Shown here: piece after piece, positions 1 to 11,313 of the stretch | How positions within the stretch are numbered: position 1 is the first letter of the stretch | How the letters are laid out: each line of letters opens with the position of its first letter | Assembly (NCBI RefSeq): GCF_002575655.3 | Contig: NC_053040.3 | Span: forward strand, 462,134,780 to 462,198,779 | Direction: 5' to 3' | From: Aegilops tauschii subsp. strangulata | Lineage: Eukaryota > Streptophyta > Magnoliopsida > Poales > Poaceae | DNA length: 64,000 nt | Program-made: the position numbers and the translations under genes | The notes under the pieces: model-generated | What the model was told of the DNA's origin: nothing | What the model saw: only the letters and a program-made list of their open reading frames with translations | The model's database searches: none

Positions 1-29
1 TCTACGCGTAGACCTGGCTCGGATGCCAC

Positions 30-1765
30 TGTTGGGGAACGTAGTAATTTCAAAAAAAATCCTACGCACATGCAAGATCATGGTGATGCATAGCAACGAG
101 GGGGAGAGTGTTGTATACATACCCTCGTAGACTGTAAGTGGAAGCATTATGACAACATGGTTGATGTAGACGCACGTCTTCATGATCCGACCGATCCAAG
201 TACCGAACAGACGGCACCTCCGAGTTCAGCACACGTTCAGCTCGGTGACGTCCCACGAACTCACGATCCAGCAGAGCTTCGAGGGAGAGTTCCTTCAGCA
301 CGACGGCGTGATGACGGTGATGATGATGCTACCGACGCAGGGCTTCGCCTAAGCAGCGCTACGATATGACCGATGTGGATTATGGTGGAGGGGGGCACCG
401 CACACGGCTAAAAGATCAACTGATCAACTTGTGTGTCTATGGGGTGCCCCCCTCCCCCGTATATAAAGGAGTGGAGTAGGGGGAGGGGGCCGGCCTCCTA
501 GGCGCGCTCCAAGGGGAGTCCTACTCCCACCGGGAGTAGGACTCCAACCCTTCCAAGAGTAGGAGTAGGAGGGAAGGAAGGAGGAGATAGGGGGGAGGAG
601 AAAGGGGGACGCCCCCCCCCCTTCCTTGTCCAATTCGGACTAGAGGGGGAGGGGGGGCGCGACCTGCCCTGGCTGCCCCTCCTCTTCTCCACTAAGGCCC
701 TAGTCCCATTACACTCCCCGGGGGGTTCCGGTAACCCCCCGGTACTCCGGTATTTGGCCGAACTTACCCGGAACCCTTCCGAAGTCCGAACATAGTCATC
801 CAATATGTCGATCTTTATGTCTCGACCATTTCGAGACTCCTCATGTCCGTGATCATATCCGGGACTCTGAACTACCTTCGGTTCATCAAAACACATAAAC
901 TCATATTACCGATCGTCACCGAACGTTAAGCGTGCGGACCCTACGGGTTCGAGAACTATGTAGACATGACCGAGACACGTCTCCGGTCAATAACCAATAG
1001 CGGAACCTGGATGCTCATATTGGTTCCTACATATTCTATGAAGATCTTTATCGGTCAAACCGCATAAGAACATACGGTGTTCCCTTTGTCATCGGTATGT
1101 TACTTGCCCGAGATTCGATCGTCGGTATCCCAATACCTAGTTCAATCTCATTACCGGCAAGTCTCTTTACTCGTTCCGTAATACATCATCCCGCTACTAA
1201 CTCATTAGTTGCATTGCTTGCAAGGCTTATAGTGATGTGCATTACCGAGAGGGCCCAGAAATACCTCTCCGACAATCGGAGTGACAAATCCTAATCTTGA
1301 TCTATGCCAACTCAACAAGTTCCATCGGAGACACCTGTAGAGCACCTTTATAATCACCCAGTTACGTTGTGACGTTTGGTAGCACACAAAGTGTTCCTCC
1401 AGTATTCGGGAGTTGCATAATCTCATAGTCATAGGAACATGTATAAGTCATGAAGAAAGCAATAGCAATATACTAAACGATCAAATGCTAAGCTAACGGA
1501 ATGGGTCAAGTCAATCACATCGTTCTCTAAAGATGTGATCCTGTTAATCAAATGACAACTCATGTCTATGGCTAGGAAACTTAACCATCTTTGATTCAAC
1601 GAGCTAGTCAAGTAGAGGCATACTAGTGACACTCTGTTTGTCTATGTATTCACACATGTACTTAGTTTCCGGTTAATACAATTCTAGCATAAATAATAAA
1701 CATTTATCATGAAATAAGGAAATAAATAATAACTTTATTATTGCCTCTAGGTCATATTTCCTTCG
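30..1765 (-). mobile_element. 5' LTR of a minus-strand Copia (Angela/WIS/BARE-like) retrotransposon
   Basis: Read on the minus strand this is a 1.7 kb LTR ending in CCCCAACA at position 30. A primer-binding site follows at 28-13 (TGGCATCCGAGCCAGG), a slightly diverged form of the initiator-Met-tRNA site TGGTATCAGAGCCAGG. It is therefore a 5' LTR whose internal region runs left out of the window. The family call rests on close similarity to the LTR at 60412-62133 and on the typical start GAAGGAAATATGACCTAGAGGCAATAA (split here as GAAGGAAATATGACC plus TAGAGGCAATAA). The outer end lacks the expected TG, so a base or two has mutated. A TATA-like run lies near 460-470. No coding potential is expected in it. 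Confidence 0.85.
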
Positions 1766-4461
1766 GGCGCAGCCCAGTACCAGGCCTAGCCAACTGGCCC
1801 AGCCGCCCAGGCCAACTCACACGGCCGCAGCGGCTCATGTCGCAACCAGCCACAACCAAGCGCTCTGCCCCCGACCTGATCACCTGAGTACCTGACGAAC
1901 CCTAAGTCATCGCCGGTCGCCGCCCCGCCGTCGCTGGTCACCACCCGTCGTCGCCGGTCAGTTTGTGCACCCCGGATCTCCCTCTTCCAGCGCCCTCCGA
2001 ATCTCCCCCCTCCAGCGCCCGCCCCCTCCTCCCCGGCTGCGCCGCTGTGGCTTGTGGGCATGCGGCTGCTGTCCTGTTCGCCGTGTCCGGCGACGCGGCG
2101 AGGGCGCAAGGTGGCGAACCCGGCTAGGGCGCGAGCGGCGCGAGGCTGCAGCCTGCAGGCAGCCCGACGTCCAGAGAGGTAGTCACTTTCTCAGTACAGT
2201 TTTGATGGCTTGATGCCCTGTTTTGGTTTATAGATTCCATATTGTCAGGATGATGATGATTTTAGTTGCTAGATGCCACAGTTTGTCTGTTTGTTCGATG
2301 CAAAAACCAGTTTTGACATTGAGAAATTTTTGTTTCTCTAAAATTTTACAGGAAGGCAAGATGAATAAGAGAAACAAGGCATTGAATTCATTTTTTCAAG
2401 TTCGAACCACCGAAACCGCAGAAACAGGTCCTTCAACTCAAACAGCTGATAATACACCTAATGTTAGAGCTGAACTCAAACCCGGTGATGTTGAATCGGA
2501 CCCCGGTAAGAGAATACCAATTGAGGAGTTAGATCCAGACATTAGAGATGTTGCTAGAAGGGAGTACATTAGTATGGGTCCTTGCCAACCAACTAATCAT
2601 ACATATGAAAAGATAAATGGTAGGAGCTTTCATGGCTATTGGTTCAATGATCATCGCAGCTGGTTCGAATATAGCATTGAAAAGAAATCAGCCTTTTGCT
2701 TTTATTGTTTTCTGTTTAAGCAACCAAGAGCTGAAAACTATGGTATTGAAGCATTCACGAGAAATGGATTAAAATCTTGGAAGGATGGACCTAAAGTTTT
2801 AAATCAGCATGTTGGCAAGCATGATAGTGCTCATAATAAATCTAGGCAACATTATGAGGATTTCAAAAATCAAAGACAAAATCTGCCACATGTGTTTGAT
2901 AGGGGTTCTCAGAAGCAAGAGGAAGAATACAAAGCTCCTCTCTTGATTGTATTGGGTATTGTCAAATTTTTTATACTACAAGCTCTTGCTTTTCGTGGTC
3001 ATGATGAGTCTACTAGCTCAATGAATAAGGGTAACTTCAAAGAGTTGTTGGACTTGTTCATAAAGAAAGACCCAAAGGTGGAAAAATTATTTGGGGATGC
3101 AGGAGATAACCATAAGCTGACTTCACATAAGATACAATTGGATTTATGCAAGGCTTGTGCAAAAGAGACCACCAATGTCATTCTTGAGGAGATTGGAGAT
3201 AGTAAATTTGCATTACTTGTTGATGAGTCGAGAGATGCATCTATGAAGGAGCAAATGGCTATGTGTTTGAGGTCAGTACCTTTGCTCGTATTGTTGTATG
3301 TGATATTTTAGCCTTGTAGGTGTATTTTCTTAAAGTTTTTTATATATTAATCATGTTCCTTTGTCTTATGTAGGTTGGGATGAGCTCTTTAAAGAGGTAA
3401 CAGGCTTTTGTGTCAAATACAACATTGTAGTGCCAAATATGGAAGATACAAGAACTGCGAATGGACGTTCAAGGACTTGGGGTGGTCAATCGGTAACTTA
3501 CAACCATCATTTCAAAATTGAAATATTCGATGTGTTTCATGATCAACTTATTATGGAGTTAAACAACCGCTTTGCTGAAAGGTCTACTCAATTGTTAAGA
3601 TGCATTGCTTGTCTTGATCCCAAGAATTCATTTGCCAATTATAATGAAGACAAGCTAGTAGATCTTGCTAATATGTATGCTGCTGACTTTTCTACATATG
3701 AAGTTACTTTTGTCCTTATAAACCAACTAGACTCATTCATTCAGGAAGCAAGAGTTGATCACATTTGATGAATTGCAATGATCTTGGTCATCTTGCCATT
3801 AATATGGATAAAAGTGATATGCACACAACTTTTCCCTTGGTTTACCATCTTGTTGAGTTAGCATTGATTTTACCTGTTGCAACCGCAACAGTGGAAAGAG
3901 CATTCTCAGCAATGAGCATTATCAAGACTGGATTGAGGAACAAAATGGGTGGTGATTGGATGAATCATAGAACGGTATGTTACATTGAGCGAGATGTATT
4001 TGTTAGCGAAGAATCAAAGATCATCGAGCGATTTCAAGGTTATCGCACACGTAAAGGCATTTTGCCTCGTCCTATATGCAAGTTCTCACATTTTGCACGT
4101 ATCATTAACTAGTTTTACCTGCAATGTTATGCACTGACTTGCATTTCAAAATTGATGATTGAAGGTTTAGCTTCTGGTGCTATTGAAGATGTATTCATGG
4201 GAGGCTCAGACCAACCAATCTTTTGATTTGGTATCAATCTTTTGTATCATCTATCTATGCTACATATTGTCTTTTAATTTATTTTGCTTTATTAGTTGAC
4301 CCATCATGGAACAAATGCTGCCATTGAACATTATGTTCGGTTTCTTGTTAGTTATACAACATAGATTGACTTTTGTATGCCTTAAAACTGAAGTTTTTTT
4401 GGGTAGTTTTTAGCCATTAGTTTCTTGCCTGGGGCGTCAGACAATCCTGGGTCCGCCACTG
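1766..4461 (+). mobile_element. hAT-superfamily transposon remnant, 5' end missing
   Basis: The right end, 4449-4461, reads GGGTCCGCCACTG. Its reverse complement, CAGTGGCGGACCC, is a typical hAT terminal inverted repeat. The body encodes a TTF-type zinc-finger/hAT-dimerisation transposase (separate entry). The left terminal repeat is absent: element sequence abuts the Copia LTR directly at 1765/1766, so the LTR element probably inserted into or removed the left end. The GC-rich leader (about 1766-2178) precedes a probable 5' UTR intron with donor GT at 2179 and acceptor AG at 2350-2351. No 8-bp target duplication can be shown because the left end is gone. Confidence 0.7.
2361..4112 (+). pseudogene. 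Decayed hAT transposase, TTF zinc finger / DUF4371 / hAT dimerisation type
   Basis: The likely start is the ATG at 2361, just after the UTR-intron acceptor. The N-terminal part (2361-3311) carries a TTF-type zinc finger: a WF-rich stretch, the CFYC cysteine pair, and a later conserved histidine block. It continues into the DUF4371-like region ending around LVDESRDAS. The large catalytic middle (RNase H-like fold) is mostly missing: the frame stops at 3311 and resumes at about 3373 in sequence near the C-terminus. A frameshift at about 3765 leads to the C-terminal hAT dimerisation domain (PLVYHLVELALILPVATATVE split from RAFSAM, about 3837-3920). With an internal deletion, a stop and a frameshift it cannot make active transposase. 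Related domesticated genes exist in plants, but the adjacent hAT terminus favours a transposon. Confidence 0.8.
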
Positions 4462-5439
4462 GCGCCCACCCACCATGGTCGAGACCGACGGCTCGGATCC
4501 ATGAAGCCAGCCTTGCCTGCTACCACCAGTAGCAAGTCACAAGCACGCAACCGGCCAGCCCAGCCGTCGCGCTGTAGTAACTCCACCTGCAACCTCTACC
4601 CTCTAAGCGCCCACAACCACGACATGGATGCCCAGAGACAACTAGACCAAATAACAAATCTGGACGTCCGGACACCAAGCATGAGATCAGCCGTCAAAAC
4701 GGCCAGCCGGAGCTAGATCCGTGTGTGGCAGGATCCTGCCGCCGGCCGCACCAGGACAGCAACATCGCGACGCCGTGGGCGAGGTCGAGGACCACATGAC
4801 CAATAGAGTGCCACCGCGAGAGAGGCAGGGGAACTTAGATGAGAGCGAGGTCCAGGGGAGAAGGAGAGGCAGGTACACCTCGCCGCCGCCATGGGTCGGG
4901 CTGCCGGCCGCGACGAGGAAGAGGATATCGAGGGGAGGAGGTAGTTGAGGTGGCGGCGAGGTTCACCTCATGAGTCGTGAGAGCGACCCACGAGGTCGGG
5001 GGAGAGGGGTTCCCTAAATCCATTCCAATCTAATGTTATGGTTTTCTATGCTTTGATCCTCTACTTATATTTGAAGGCTTTGTTAAAAAATGTTTATCTA
5101 TGGATTCCTCCCTTGGTAAATCTGATGTGTGTGTTCCTTAAATCCTTAAGCTATTATTTCAACTGTGATAATTTTGTCGCATATGTCTATACTTCCCCAA
5201 TATGGACTGGCACGACAACCCGTGTCTTCATGGTTTAGTGGTTGCATAAACTAAAGCTATCTGCTTGCACATAGCCTACAAATGATTGTGCTTTCAGTAT
5301 CTTGTCAACCATTCAGTTCACTTTTGCTTGAAATTTTACGCCAGTAGTTGGCAGGGCGTGGGAGGGCGAAAACTTTGCCAATTATTTGGCAAGCCCATGC
5401 ATTGGCAGGGCAAACTTGGGCAGAATCCAAACATGCCCT
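4462..5439. other. Unassigned GC-rich stretch then AT-richer DNA
   Basis: No convincing gene. 4462-5020 is GC-rich and resembles untranslated leader or retroelement UTR sequence; short open frames on both strands show no recognisable domain. 5240-5439 contains AGGGCATGTTTGGATT on the minus strand (ending at 5439), a type of sequence often seen at termini of grass DNA transposons, but no second terminus was found. Confidence 0.4.
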
Positions 5440-7060
5440 TGCTACTTGTGATAGGTGTTGGGATTTCCTCGAAAAAGAAAGGTGAAATAGTATAGTACTC
5501 CCTCCGTTCTAAAATAGATGACCCAACTTTGTACTAAACTTAGTACAAAGTTGGGTCATCTATTTTGGAACGGAGGGAGTAGCAGATAGTATTTTCCTTA
5601 GTAGAGAACCATGGTTAATCGAACCAGTAGGAGACTTACGCAAACAACTATCGACAGTACCTGCACACACACAAACAAATACTTGCACCCAATGCGGGCA
5701 AGAGAGTTGCCAATCCCCTTGTACTCCTTAATTGTAAGTATTAATTCTGATAGTGGTGATATATAAATTGCAAAACTAAGTAAAAGTAAATAAATTATAG
5801 CAAGGTATTTAGGATTTTAGTAATATGAGGTGAATGGGCCCCGGGGCCATAGCTTCCACTATAGAGGCATCTCTCTCAAGAACATAGTAAACGGTGGGTA
5901 CACAAATTACTGTTGGGCAATTGATAGAAAAGCGCATAGTTATGATGTTACTCATGGCATGATCAGTACATAGGTATTACGTCCGTGACAAGTAGACTGT
6001 TAATTAAACTTACTGACGCCTACTACTATTACTCCACTTTGAGAGCGCTTTTATGATTGCCTCTCTATGTATGAAGTTCATGACAAACAGAGTAATATTT
6101 TAAGTATGATGACATAATGTAGACAAAATAACATCAATCAATATGATCAAACCCCATTGTTTTTTCCTTAGCAGCAACAATACAAATACGCGCCTCGCTA
6201 CCCCTGCTGTCACGAGGTGAGGACACTGCAAGAATGAACATACTACTATGCAACACTTCCATTGAAGATCTAATCATCAACTTGGCCAAAGAAAACTCAA
6301 TGATCGGAAAGCATTACATAACTATAACAATCGCACATAATAAAGTTCAGGAATAACTCAATTACTTTAAATGAATAATCTGATCATAAGCCCACAATTT
6401 ATCGGATCGAAAAAACACACAACAAAAGATTACATCATATCAATCCCCGAAGAGAACATTGTATTGAAGATAAAAAAGAAAGAGAGAGCCATCTAGCTAC
6501 TGCTATGGACCCTTAGGTCCTGTGAGGAACTACTCACGCATCATCGGAGAGGCAGCAAGGTTGATGTAGAAGCCCTCCGTGATCGATTTTTCATCCGGTA
6601 GAGTACCAACAGAGGCCTCCAGATGGGATCGCAGAACAATAGAGACTTGCGGCGGCGGAATAATTGTTTTGGGTCTCGCTATGGGGTTTTGAAATATTTG
6701 GGAATTTATAGCATCGGAATTAGGTAATAAGGAACCACGAGGGGCCCACAAGGGGGCACGACGCGCCTACTCCTCAGGGCGCGCCATGCTGCCGTGTCGT
6801 CTCTTTGTCTGGCTTCTGGTCTCCTTCCGAAGCTTCCTGGTCTCTTTTGGTCCAGAAAAAAATACAAAAATGTTTTGTCGTGTTTGGACTCCGTTTGGTA
6901 TGATTTTTTGTAAAACCAAAAACATGCAGAAAACAACAACTGACACATGCATAATGCGGTTTATGGCAGTTATTAATAGGCTAGTCCTAAAATACCAATC
7001 ATTTTATTGAAAAAAATACATTTAGTTCTGAACGGAATAGATTCAGTTTTCAACATATCA
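5440..7060 (-). mobile_element. Probable solo LTR, relative of the Gypsy LTR at 13218-14769
   Basis: Read on the minus strand, it follows the same order as the LTRs at 13218 and 19867. It contains the block ATCACGGAGGGCTTCTACAT (about 6583-6564), the GGGTCCATAG block, the repeated-CTC block and an ending CAAGTAGCA at 5448-5440. Without the Stowaway inside it the length is about 1.54 kb, matching the 1.55 kb LTRs. No tRNA-Asp primer site follows the 3' end (positions below 5440), so it is a solo LTR or a broken 3' LTR. The 5' boundary (TGATATGTTG at 7060) is inferred by alignment. Flanking 5-mers (GCCCT, AAGAG) do not match, so target duplication is not demonstrated. It is much more diverged than the two paired LTRs. 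Confidence 0.65.
5498..5579. mobile_element. Stowaway MITE, 82 bp, nested in the solo LTR
   Basis: Near-perfect palindrome with ends CTCCCTCCGTTC and GAACGGAGGGAG and a TA on each side (5496-5497, 5580-5581). The two arms meet around ACTAAACTTAGT. It interrupts the minus-strand LTR about 60 bp from its 3' end: LTR sequence resumes on the other side. It is a non-autonomous Tc1/mariner derivative of the Athos-like type. Confidence 0.93.
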
Positions 7061-7466
7061 AAGAGGGACGGGTAAGGAAGATTCAGTTGCATGGTGCCAG
7101 TTGCCCAGTTAGACGCAATTTTGTAGTTTGTACGGGAACCACGGACAAGTGAGCTGATATATGAGCAATTAATTAACCAATCACATTTACAATCACACAC
7201 GTAGCTTTATTTTTCACAAACGAACATCGCTTATATTACACGATACACTCTCCGAGTATTACGCAATACTATTGGTTTACTTGTGTGCTTCTTAGAAGCG
7301 GTAACATATACGGAGTACACCACAGGAGTAGATTTACATACACACATAATAATGCGGGGATATATAGTTGGGTGATTGGGTCCATGCGGCGGGATATATA
7401 AGTACGTATTGATTTCTGCTTAGGTATATATAATTCAGCCGTGCAATGAATGGATGTACCAAGCAT
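7061..7466. other. 3' flank of the phylloplanin-like gene
   Basis: AT-rich sequence with no gene. It should contain the 3' UTR and polyadenylation signals of the minus-strand gene that ends at 7467. I see no repeat signature in it. Confidence 0.5.
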
Positions 7467-8106
7467 CTAGACGACGGAGAAGGGCAAGGGGATGATGTTA
7501 AGGATGCCGCCGAGGAGGCCACCCACTATCTGACCGATGAGGCCAATTAGGCCGCCAAGTCCTCCGAGGCCGCCCCCGCCGCTGCCGCTGTCAGCACCCA
7601 GGAGCTGCACCGGTGCGGCCAGCGTCCCGGTGACGCTGGCCAGGGACGCGTTGCACGCGGCTAGCGGGGTGACCACCACCACTTTGCACTGGTTGCCGAG
7701 CAGAGGGGCGAGCAGCGACGACGTGACCGTGCCCATGTTCATGGTGAATGCTCCTCTCTCGTCCGCCTTGGTGCCGGCCATCACCCTGCCGCCGCACACC
7801 ATGTGGACGACGGCGTCTGCCCGGAGACGAAAAACAAGCCAAATGACGATAGTTAAGACGGCCGGACAAGAGTTGCAGCCATTAGGTGGCATATATTCAG
7901 GCAACAAACAATGAAACATGCAGGAGAGGTCCTTCCTTACTCGGGAACGGCGGAACCGCAGCCACGTTGATGGAGCTCCCCGCGCTGCATGGCACCACGC
8001 CGGCGACGAGGGCCAGTGGAGGCTGCTTGTCCGCCTCCGCACTGCACGGCGCGAGGCTGACGACGACGACGAGGAGAGCGGCGAGGAGAAGGCTCTTGGC
8101 TGCCAT
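7467..8106 (-). CDS. Phylloplanin-like secreted protein
   Basis: Two exons on the minus strand: 8106-7941 (ATG at 8106) and 7816-7467 (stop TAG). The intron 7940-7817 has GT and CAG borders and splits an Asn codon. The product is 171 aa. Residues 1-24 form a signal peptide (hydrophobic core LLLAALLVVVV, probable cleavage after CSA). The mature part has the phylloplanin pattern: an early PCS motif, PPFPNA followed by a VxxxCGG segment, a GAF(T) motif, NQCKVVV, and PLAACNASL, with cysteines placed as in tobacco phylloplanin. Those proteins share the Ole e 1-like fold and are deposited on the leaf surface, where tobacco phylloplanin inhibits an oomycete pathogen. The C-terminus (about residues 138-171) is a Gly/Leu/Ile-rich hydrophobic tail, common in grass members. 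An in-frame ATG 12 nt upstream (8118) is the alternative start. The frame is intact. Function is inferred from family. Confidence 0.82.
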
Positions 8107-8207
8107 TTGCTTCGACACGCTCGACCACTTTGTTGTATGCGTGACTGTGTGAGGAGGATATGGTGCTGCGCTGAGTGTGGTGGCTCATGCTGCTGCATGG
8201 ATCCCCA

Positions 8208-8214
8208 TTTTATA
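8208..8214 (-). promoter_or_regulatory. TATA box of the phylloplanin-like gene
   Basis: The minus strand reads TATAAAA here, about 100 nt upstream of the ATG at 8106 and inside CCTATAAAATGG. Spacing and sequence fit a plant core promoter. The transcription start would fall near 8180. Confidence 0.65.
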
Positions 8215-8219
8215 GGCAT

Positions 8220-9977
8220 GCGAGGTAGCTGCAATGCAACACTTTCTGGTTCCACTGAATCGCTGTGCGCGTGCTTGCGGTGTCGTAGCTGGGCACGCTG
8301 CTGTCCGCGTCGGCATGGGAAGGGTCCAAAGTTCGCCCAAACGCATGCTCCAAGCAGCAAGAATCTCGATCAGTTCACGGGCACCATGCATGGACTAGTA
8401 GCAGCGTAAAGCACCAGCGCATGCATGCCAAGCCAAGCTAGAGAGATTTTTGATCGCGAGAGCTACCATCGAGGGCGAGGACACGCCTTATTACGAATAA
8501 CCAACCTGTAGAACGTACAACATGCGTAGGGTGCGCGCGTGATCTATGGGGATGCCATTCCACGGCGTGCTCGATTGGTGCATGCGTGTGGAATTATTGA
8601 TGAATATTAGTTCATGTGCCTAACAGTGCCAAGAAGAAGGGAGAAATTATAGAGATGTCCTTGTCGATTGGATACGTACTTCATTCCCATGTTGGGTATG
8701 TTCAGAGTCTTAAGGCATCTCCAACAGATGATATAAAAATGTAGTTGTACCAAAGAACCTGTCATTTGGGTTCGTTTTGGCCAAAAGAAAAACAGCTCCA
8801 AAAGATGCGCCATACCTATGTGATGTCAAAAAAAAATTAATTTGCAACACCTTTAGCAGCTGTCCTAAAACTAAAAATGTTGCAGCCGGAACCCAACTGT
8901 CCGTGGTGAAACTTCCCCGCCGCCGCCCGGCGCCACACCACGCCGGCTCCAACCGATTTTTGCCGCCACCGCCACTTCGTCGGCCACATTATTTTGGGTC
9001 AAACTCCACTCCGATGAGAGAATCATTGTGATGATTTTACAGTAAATACCAACCCTCCCCCCCCCCCCCTCGACGAAGTGGCAGCGGAGGTGAGAATCCC
9101 GCTCGTGTGGTTCTAATTTCTTTTGGAGCTGAGTATTTACAGTAAAATCATCATAATTATGGCCGTAATCATGGAAAACACCAGTATTCATTTTTTTTAG
9201 CAAAAACCACTGGATGACTAGTAATGAAACATTGAACGCGCGATTTGCCATGTTTGACACTGGATCTGACAAGGGGGCTTGCTTGTCATGGTGATGTAGC
9301 AGGGGATAAATTTGCTGAGTGCAACGGAGGCCGCCGCCGCCATTAATTATGCCTTCCCCATCTCCGAGAACCCCTCTCGCCAGTCGGAGCACCTTGAGGC
9401 GGCAGCCGTTGCAGTAGCTCAATCGTGTTGTTGCCATCGGCCGCCGGTGGCAGGGGCAGGGAGGAGGGAGGCGCTAAGGCCTCCCAAGGGGCGGGGGAGG
9501 GGGGGGGGGGCGAATGGCCCCTCCATGATACCCAGATCAGGAGGTTTTTTCATCGTCCCCATCCAAGGAGGAAGACGTACATAATACCTCTGAAAATTTC
9601 GGTTATAGTTGTTCTACCATTTTTGACAGTGTGCAAAGGCTCATTTGGCGCTACGCGTAACTTGACTTTTTTTTTAGGGTAGCGTAACTTGACTTTCAAC
9701 AAGGTACTCTTCCTTGTGGAGCACAAGTCCGTTGACTGACCAGCGGCTGAGCGAGCCAATACGTTTGAAGTTTCTCCGACGACCGGAGACTTGTCTCCCT
9801 GCCCTGCCTGCCCGTGTACACCGACAGCTGGAGCCACCGCGTGATATATTTACTTTTGAATGATTTCTGAAGAAAATACTGTACACAGATACTCGCTCCT
9901 AGCTCCGTTTTATTTCCATGGCTACCTTGGGACGAGAAAATCAATCCACCTGAGGTAAGCTCGGCCGCCGAGCCAAG
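8220..9977. other. Intergenic region between two divergent genes
   Basis: The phylloplanin-like gene (minus) and the STP gene (plus) are transcribed away from each other, so this 1.76 kb holds both promoters. No intact element was identified. 8711 onward begins GGCATCTCCAACAG-like sequence, often seen in grass MITEs. An inverted repeat lies at 9029-9153 (separate entry), and there are C and G homopolymers at about 9056-9070 and 9490-9511. A weak AT-rich TATA candidate for the STP gene lies at about 9842-9851. Confidence 0.5.
9029..9153. repeat. Short inverted repeat, arms about 20 bp
   Basis: The left arm GATGATTTTACAGTAAATAC (about 9031-9050) and the right arm GTATTTACAGTAAAATCATC (about 9132-9151) are reverse complements apart from the central two bases. 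About 80 bp lie between, including a run of C. It could be the ends of a small unclassified MITE; no target duplication was recognised. Confidence 0.5.
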
Positions 9978-10570
9978 ATGCCGGCAGGAGGATTCTCGGC
10001 GTCTTCGGCGCGGCCGTCCGGCATGGAGTTTGAGGCCAAGATCACGCCTATGGTGGTCACCTCCTGCGTCACGGCGGCCACCGGCGGGCTCATGTTCGGC
10101 TACGACATCGGCGTCTCTGGTACAACAAAGATCGTTCTACAAAGCAATTAACAAGTACGACCATGGTGTATCTAACAACAAATCATCTGCATAGGCGGGG
10201 TGACGTCCATGGAGGATTTCCAGCGTGAGTTCTTCCCGACGGTGCTCCGCAAGAGCCGCAAGAACAAGGGGAGCAACTACTGCCGATACGACAGCCAAGG
10301 CCTGCAGCTCTTTACCTCGTCCCTCTACCTCGCCGGCCTCGTCTCCACCTTCTTTGCGTCCTACACCACCCGCCGGCTCGGCCGCCGCGCCACTATGCGC
10401 ATAGCCGGCGCCTTTTTCATCGTCGGCGTCATTTTCAATGGCGCTGCACGGGACCTCGGTATGCTCATCGTCGGCAGGATCCTGCTTGGCTGCGGCGTTG
10501 GCTTCGCCAACCAGGTCAGAAAGTTCCCGGACATCTAATTAGTACTCCCAAGCAAAAATAAAAATAAACA

Positions 10571-10744
10571 GTTTGTCTAATTCATATCTAGATGTTTTTT
10601 AGGATGTCACATCTAAGCTCCCACAAATATATAATGAAGCAACAAGAAATAAAAAAATAGAACAAAAAAATAAATCATAAACAGAATGGACATCAGTTTA
10701 GATGTGACATAACTATGTCACATCTAGATGTGTCCTAGACAGAC
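10571..10744. mobile_element. MITE-like element in STP intron 2
   Basis: The ends mirror each other: GTTTGTCTAATTCATATCTAG from 10571, and the reverse complement from 10744, GTCTGTCTAGGACACATCTAG. Both continue into ATGT...ATGTCACATCTAA. The arms are about 50 bp and imperfect, around an A-rich centre. Superfamily is not certain and no target duplication was resolved. Confidence 0.55.
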
Positions 10745-11200
10745 TCAAAAATAAAATGCAAGTGGTCTATCAATCTAACATTTTGTATAGTCCCTCAATT
10801 TTTATATATACAAGGCCACAAAATCAAATTACAGGTATCAATGTAAAATTTAATGTCTGCTTTGCAAGTCAATTTTTCTTTTTGTTTACTGCGATCATTA
10901 ATAAGCCACATGCATGCAAGGAAACTGAGTGGAGGAAGTATGTGTATGTCATTATGACTGCATACATGCAAGTATTAAACATGTTGTTAGTACGAGAAAA
11001 TATCATTAATTTTGTCTCAATTACTGTTGGTGGCCTTGTAAAGATGCAAAATGTATATTTCATAGTGGCCTTGTACTATGAATTAGCTAGAGCTAAAGCT
11101 GATTTGTTTTTTGAAAACTTGGGGTAGCTCAATTGGTGAAAGTTAGAGAGTGATGTACAACCTTGCCATCAGCCTTGCTGCTCGACAGTAGTCACTAATA

Positions 11201-11313
11201 CTCCCTCCGTCCGAAAATACTTGTCTTAGAGATGGTTGTATCTAGACTTATTTTAGTTATAGATACATCCATTTTCAACCATTTCTAAGACAAGTATTTC
11301 CAGACAGAGGGAG
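11201..11313. mobile_element. Stowaway MITE, 113 bp, in STP intron 2
   Basis: The ends are CTCCCTCCGTCCGAAAATAC and its near reverse complement ending in AGAGGGAG, with TA at 11199-11200 and 11314-11315. Arms pair over most of the length (ACTTGTCTTAGA / TCTAAGACAAGT). A typical grass Stowaway, probably harmless in the intron. Confidence 0.92.

Noticed and set aside
7467..8360. 297-codon continuous minus-strand reading
   Set aside because: It runs through the intron and promoter (including the TATA box) of the phylloplanin-like gene; the spliced model gives matching family motifs.
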